From NCBI GenBank assembly GCA_002422425.1, contig DIVG01000021.1, forward strand, positions 1 through 47,241: DNA of 47,241 bases, in the 5' to 3' direction. A program made the position numbers and the translations under genes. This document shows positions 42,373 to 47,241 of the stretch, one piece after another. A model generated the notes under the pieces. It had not been told where the DNA came from, did not search any database, and worked only from the letters and a program-made list of their open reading frames with translations. The stretch is from Akkermansiaceae bacterium UBA6138 (GTDB lineage: Bacteria > Verrucomicrobiota > Verrucomicrobiia > Verrucomicrobiales > DEV007). How positions within the stretch are numbered: position 1 is the first letter of the stretch; each line of letters starts with the position of its first letter.

Positions 42373-42536
42373 GAGTGTATAGGGTCACAGGGTGGAACTC
42401 GAACCTCCTTTAATGAACCATCATTCCGTCCACCTGTCCAACTAATGGGGAGCTTCGATCCCCTATCCTCAAACGTAACGGGATCTTTTCAAGTAACTCC
42501 ATCAGGCCATACGTGAGCGCGGGCGGTTGGATTTCG
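42373..42536. other. Intergenic stretch with a tRNA-like but unfoldable segment
   Basis: No gene is seen. The minus strand holds GGTTCGAGTTCCACC, which resembles a tRNA T arm, but stems do not pair and no acceptor stem matches, so it is not called as an RNA gene. Confidence 0.3.
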
Positions 42537-42627
42537 TTAAACATAAACGTCCCGTCGATGACCGACTGTCACTACCAGCACGATGAGCTCACCGTCCAGA
42601 ATCTGACAAACGGCCCGTTCGTCGAAC
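42537..42627 (-). pseudogene. Remnant of a RelE/ParE-type toxin gene
   Basis: Directly behind the antitoxin stop, in another frame, the sequence reads QILDGELIVLVVTVGHRRDV with final Tyr-Val and TAA (42537-42539). This is the conserved C-terminal strand pair of RelE-family toxins (DGELxVLVVxVGHRxxVY). Only about 30 residues remain of a protein normally near 85; the part with the start and most catalytic residues is missing. Confidence 0.75.
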
Positions 42628-42834
42628 CTATAAACCCAGCTCATCCTTCACTTCATCTGCGGAATAGGTTCGACCGGGACGCTCTAAACGCTGTTTCGCA
42701 AGATAAACGTCCTCCAGATCTTCGAGATGCTCGAGAATTGCTTCGCGAGCGTAAAAGGTTTTGGTTCGTCCCGTCAACTTGGCGAGGCGCTCCAGACGGC
42801 CTTCAATTTCGGGATCGAGTCGGATGGCGAGCAT
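42628..42834 (-). CDS. Ribbon-helix-helix antitoxin (RelB-like, toxin decayed)
   Basis: A 68-residue protein. The first strand MLAIRLDPEIEGRLERLAKL is followed by helices (GRTKTFYAREAILEHLEDLE, DVYLAKQRLERPGRTYSADE), the pattern of RHH antitoxins paired with RelE toxins: an N-terminal DNA-binding part and a C-terminal toxin-binding part ending VKDELGL. The toxin gene behind it has lost all but its last third. The antitoxin may remain as a free repressor. A perfect palindrome lies about 20 bases upstream of the ATG. Confidence 0.82.
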   Translation of the reverse strand: MLAIRLDPEIEGRLERLAKLTGRTKTFYAREAILEHLEDLEDVYLAKQRLERPGRTYSADEVKDELGL

Positions 42835-42853
42835 CCCTGAGAATACTTCTGCA

Positions 42854-42863
42854 ATACATGTAT
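42854..42863. promoter_or_regulatory. Palindrome upstream of the RHH antitoxin gene
   Basis: ATACATGTAT is a perfect 10-bp palindrome located 20 bases before the antitoxin start codon, in an otherwise AT-rich stretch. RHH antitoxins usually bind such short palindromes in their own promoters, so this is a plausible operator. Confidence 0.45.
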
Positions 42864-43078
42864 AGCAAGATTGAAATCCCTCAAAAGCCGTTCAAGGGAC
42901 CCTGGCCCGCTTGATTTGCCGCTGCCTTGGATTTATCTTCCTTTTCGGCATTTCTTACCCGCCGCGTAACTATCACCACGATCACGTGACGCGCTTTTCC
43001 CGGCGGACGTGGTCAAAGCAAGGAGGGTTCTTCGCCCCGAACGCAACGATCGAACTTTCCTACCCCCTTCTCCCCAGC

Positions 43079-45604
<2,526 letters not shown>

Positions 45605-45664
45605 ACAACGCCATCTTCTCGGAGGAGCCGCGAGTGCGAGGTTTTCTGAAAGGCAGTAGCAAGC

Positions 45665-45955
45665 CTACTTCTCGGAAGTCTTTTTGCACCCCGGAGAGGT
45701 GCTGCTCTTATATTTCGCAGGGATTTCGTCGCCTTCCACGACTTCGCCCGCGGGAACCATCGACATGGCCTTGAGGAAATTTTCCTGAGAGCCCTTTGCT
45801 GCCTTCTCCGCGATCAAATTGTAGGTCTGCAGCGCCGAGAGTTTCTCGGCAACCGCAAGGCTCACGAACTGATTGATCGAAACACCATCCTGCTCGGCCG
45901 CGCTTTTCAGGGTCCGGTGCAGCGAATCGGGTATTCTAAGACTGAGTGTGCTCAT
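45665..45955 (-). CDS. RHH antitoxin paired with the PIN toxin
   Basis: A 96-residue protein starting MSTLSLRIPDSLHRTLKSAA, a ribbon-helix-helix strand and helix, followed by EQDGVSINQFVSLAVAEKLS, the second helix typical of HicB/Arc-like antitoxins. The remainder is an alanine-rich helix and a charged tail (CKKTSEK). Its ATG overlaps the stop of the upstream PIN toxin gene by four bases. Toxin-first order is the reverse of the usual VapBC order but is known for some PIN/RHH pairs. Confidence 0.82.
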   Translation of the reverse strand: MSTLSLRIPDSLHRTLKSAAEQDGVSINQFVSLAVAEKLSALQTYNLIAEKAAKGSQENFLKAMSMVPAGEVVEGDEIPAKYKSSTSPGCKKTSEK

Positions 45956-46362
45956 AATTGGGTAAGAAACTCGGAGGGGGTGACTACGGCGATCCCGAAC
46001 TCCGAGGCTTGTTTGAGATGCTTGCAGTTAAAGGTAACAAGGTGCGTTGCCCCGGCAGCCACCGCCACCTCCAAAACCATGTCATCCTTCGGATCAGGAA
46101 GAATGCCGCGCCAAAGGTAGTGAATGGTCTGCTGACGGGCAAATTGTGCGATCCGGTTGATCACGTCATTGATCGCCGATGCCGGGATCAGAATCCCGCT
46201 TCCCGCGCGGTGGCAGACATCATCGTATTCCGCGAGCAAAGGAACGGATAATGCGACCTCGAATTCACCCCGATCAGCCGCCAGCAAAACCTCATGGCTG
46301 GCACCTGTCGATGAACGCAAGGCCGCGACCAGCACATTCGTATCTATCACGGCCCGAATCAA
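45952..46362 (-). CDS. PIN-domain toxin (VapC-like ribonuclease)
   Basis: A 136-residue PIN-domain protein with the expected acidic residues: Asp7 and Asn9 (VIDTNVLVAAL), Glu45 (LLAEYDDV), Asp90 and Asp93/Asp94 (LPDPKDDMVLEVA), and the C-terminal strand ATHLVTFNCKHL. It would cut RNA and be held in check by the overlapping antitoxin. Both genes lie between a PSD1-like gene and its DUF1501 partner on the opposite strand, which suggests insertion. Two direct repeats directly upstream of its start are a likely operator. Confidence 0.85.
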   Translation of the reverse strand: MIRAVIDTNVLVAALRSSTGASHEVLLAADRGEFEVALSVPLLAEYDDVCHRAGSGILIPASAINDVINRIAQFARQQTIHYLWRGILPDPKDDMVLEVAVAAGATHLVTFNCKHLKQASEFGIAVVTPSEFLTQL

Positions 46363-46368
46363 TGTGAT

Positions 46369-46390
46369 ACCGTATATGCCACCGTATATG
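46369..46390. promoter_or_regulatory. Direct repeats upstream of the PIN toxin, likely autoregulatory operator
   Basis: accgtatatg occurs at 46369-46378 and again at 46381-46390, with a 12-bp period, 7 bases before the toxin start codon on the minus strand. The right copy extends to a near-palindrome, ACCGTATATGGT. This layout fits binding of RHH dimers on one face of the helix. Confidence 0.5.
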
Positions 46391-46607
46391 GTGTCAATTA
46401 GGGAATTAATCCCGTTCCAACAGCGAAGGCGGCGATTTCAATCGACTCCGGCGACAGGTTTTACTCTTTTCGGGCACCAGAGTGCGAAGGAACCACTTTC
46501 CGATCACCCGGCTTCGTCGTATTTAAATCTGTAGAACTCCGAAGGCACGATCGATCTTGAACGCCTTGCTCGCACTTCTTGTCTATTGATACCAGTAATC
46601 CTCGGCC

Positions 46608-47241
46608 GTGAACCAAAGACCATCCAGTCCCTGCACCGATCCCCTCTCGCGACGCGACTGGCTGAGAAAGAGTTTTCTCGGCCTAGGCTCGGTCGCGGCC
46701 GCCGATCTGCTCTCGCGGCAGGGGCTACTGAATGCCGCCGGAGGCCCACTCCGGACGCTGCATCACCGGCCCGCGGCGAAACGCATCATTTACCTCTTCC
46801 TCGAAGGCGGGCTCTCGCAGCTCGATTCCTACGATTACAAGCCGGCCCTCGCGAAGTATGCGGGGCAGCCTCTCCCCGACTCAATCCGCCCGCCGAGCTT
46901 CACCTTTGCGAAGCAGGGCACCGTGATCCCCTCACCTTTTCAATGGCGGCACTGGGGCAAAAGCGGGACCTATGCGAGCGATCTCTTTCCCGAGGTCAAC
47001 GGGCGCTTCATCGACGACCTCTGCTTCATCCACTCGCTCAATCACCGCAGCAACGACCACGTCACCGCGAAGCGCGTCCTCCATACCGGGGTGCCCATCG
47101 AGGTGCGCCCCACGCTCGGGAGCTGGCTCGTCTACGGGCTCGGCGCGATGAACGAGAACCTGCCCGCCTACATCGACATTACCCCAAGTGATCCTAACAG
47201 ACCCACCGGATTCCTCCCCGGAAAGTTCGGCGGCACCGCGG
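46608..47241 (+). CDS. DUF1501 family protein, N-terminal part (cut by window edge)
   Basis: The reading frame is set by a GTG at 46608; an in-frame TAA at 46596-46598 excludes an earlier start. The visible 211 residues carry a twin-arginine leader (SRRDWLRKSFLGLGSVAAAD, about 14-33) and the DUF1501 opening (AKRIIYLFLEGGLSQLDSYD, about 58-77; FIDDLCFIHSLNHRSNDHVT; GSWLVYGLGAMNENLPAYID). It is the expected partner of the DUF1549/DUF1553 gene at 43,079. It continues beyond the right edge. Confidence 0.85.
   Translation, partial: MNQRPSSPCTDPLSRRDWLRKSFLGLGSVAAADLLSRQGLLNAAGGPLRTLHHRPAAKRIIYLFLEGGLSQLDSYDYKPALAKYAGQPLPDSIRPPSFTFAKQGTVIPSPFQWRHWGKSGTYASDLFPEVNGRFIDDLCFIHSLNHRSNDHVTAKRVLHTGVPIEVRPTLGSWLVYGLGAMNENLPAYIDITPSDPNRPTGFLPGKFGGTA

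Noticed and set aside
42375..42450. A possible tRNA on the minus strand (GGTTCGAGTTCCACC)
   Set aside because: The T stem has mismatches, no matching acceptor stem exists on the 5' side and the anticodon arm does not fold properly.
40408..42516. A 702-residue rightward ORF
   Set aside because: It is antisense to the two-domain glycosyltransferase, which shows clear GT4 and GT2 motifs and codon bias. The rightward reading has no recognisable domain.
46586..47191. A 201-residue rightward ORF
   Set aside because: The true gene is in another frame from the GTG at 46608 and has the DUF1501 motifs; this ORF is an out-of-frame reading.

Overview
The window reads as chromosomal DNA of a GC-rich Verrucomicrobiota (or closely related PVC) bacterium. 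The grounds are two copies of the PSD1-type DUF1549/DUF1553 protein with a DUF1501 partner, an ECF sigma factor beside a fused anti-sigma/cytochrome protein, Tat-exported Gfo/Idh/MocA oxidoreductases, and a giant poly-serine YD/RHS protein. These are inferences from family content; no database was searched.

Left part (about 1-18,500) is accessory. After small membrane and lipoprotein ORFs and a helix-turn-helix protein comes a relic of a UvrD helicase. A leftward operon-like block follows (16,735 down to 2,227): a GT-A glycosyltransferase, a three-domain glycosyltransferase/glycosyltransferase/methyltransferase, a second methyltransferase, a fusion of a DUF115/GT42-like domain with a 2-oxoglutarate dioxygenase, a 2413-residue RHS protein with poly-Ser linkers and an inserted LamG domain, a small membrane protein that may be its cognate immunity factor, then an orphan RHS C-terminal tip with its own small membrane protein. 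This suggests a polymorphic RHS system whose tip was replaced by recombination, with a modification cassette next to serine-rich targets. A zone of weak and broken ORFs leads to a tRNA-Asn(GUU) gene at 18,511-18,582, whose 3' end faces this accessory block.

Right part (about 18,600-47,241) is mostly metabolic. An ECF sigma factor, a FecR-like/cytochrome/DUF1549/LamG/DUF1553 fusion and a DUF1501 protein form one unit. A nitric-oxide-type module follows: an NsrR-like Rrf2 regulator, a Tll0287-like haem protein and a divergent exported YHS/truncated-haemoglobin fusion, with an NsrR-like palindrome between the divergent genes. Next come 2-keto-3-deoxygalactonate kinase, an SSS transporter, a miniature kinase-like protein, a fused 5-oxoprolinase/hydantoinase, a Tat-exported dehydrogenase, a TPMT-like methyltransferase, a zinc alcohol dehydrogenase, a secreted protein, an RRM protein and a GT4-GT2 glycosyltransferase. 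The right end holds a second PSD1-like gene, preceded by a decayed RelE-type toxin-antitoxin locus and separated from its DUF1501 partner (cut by the window edge) by an opposite-strand PIN-domain toxin-antitoxin pair.
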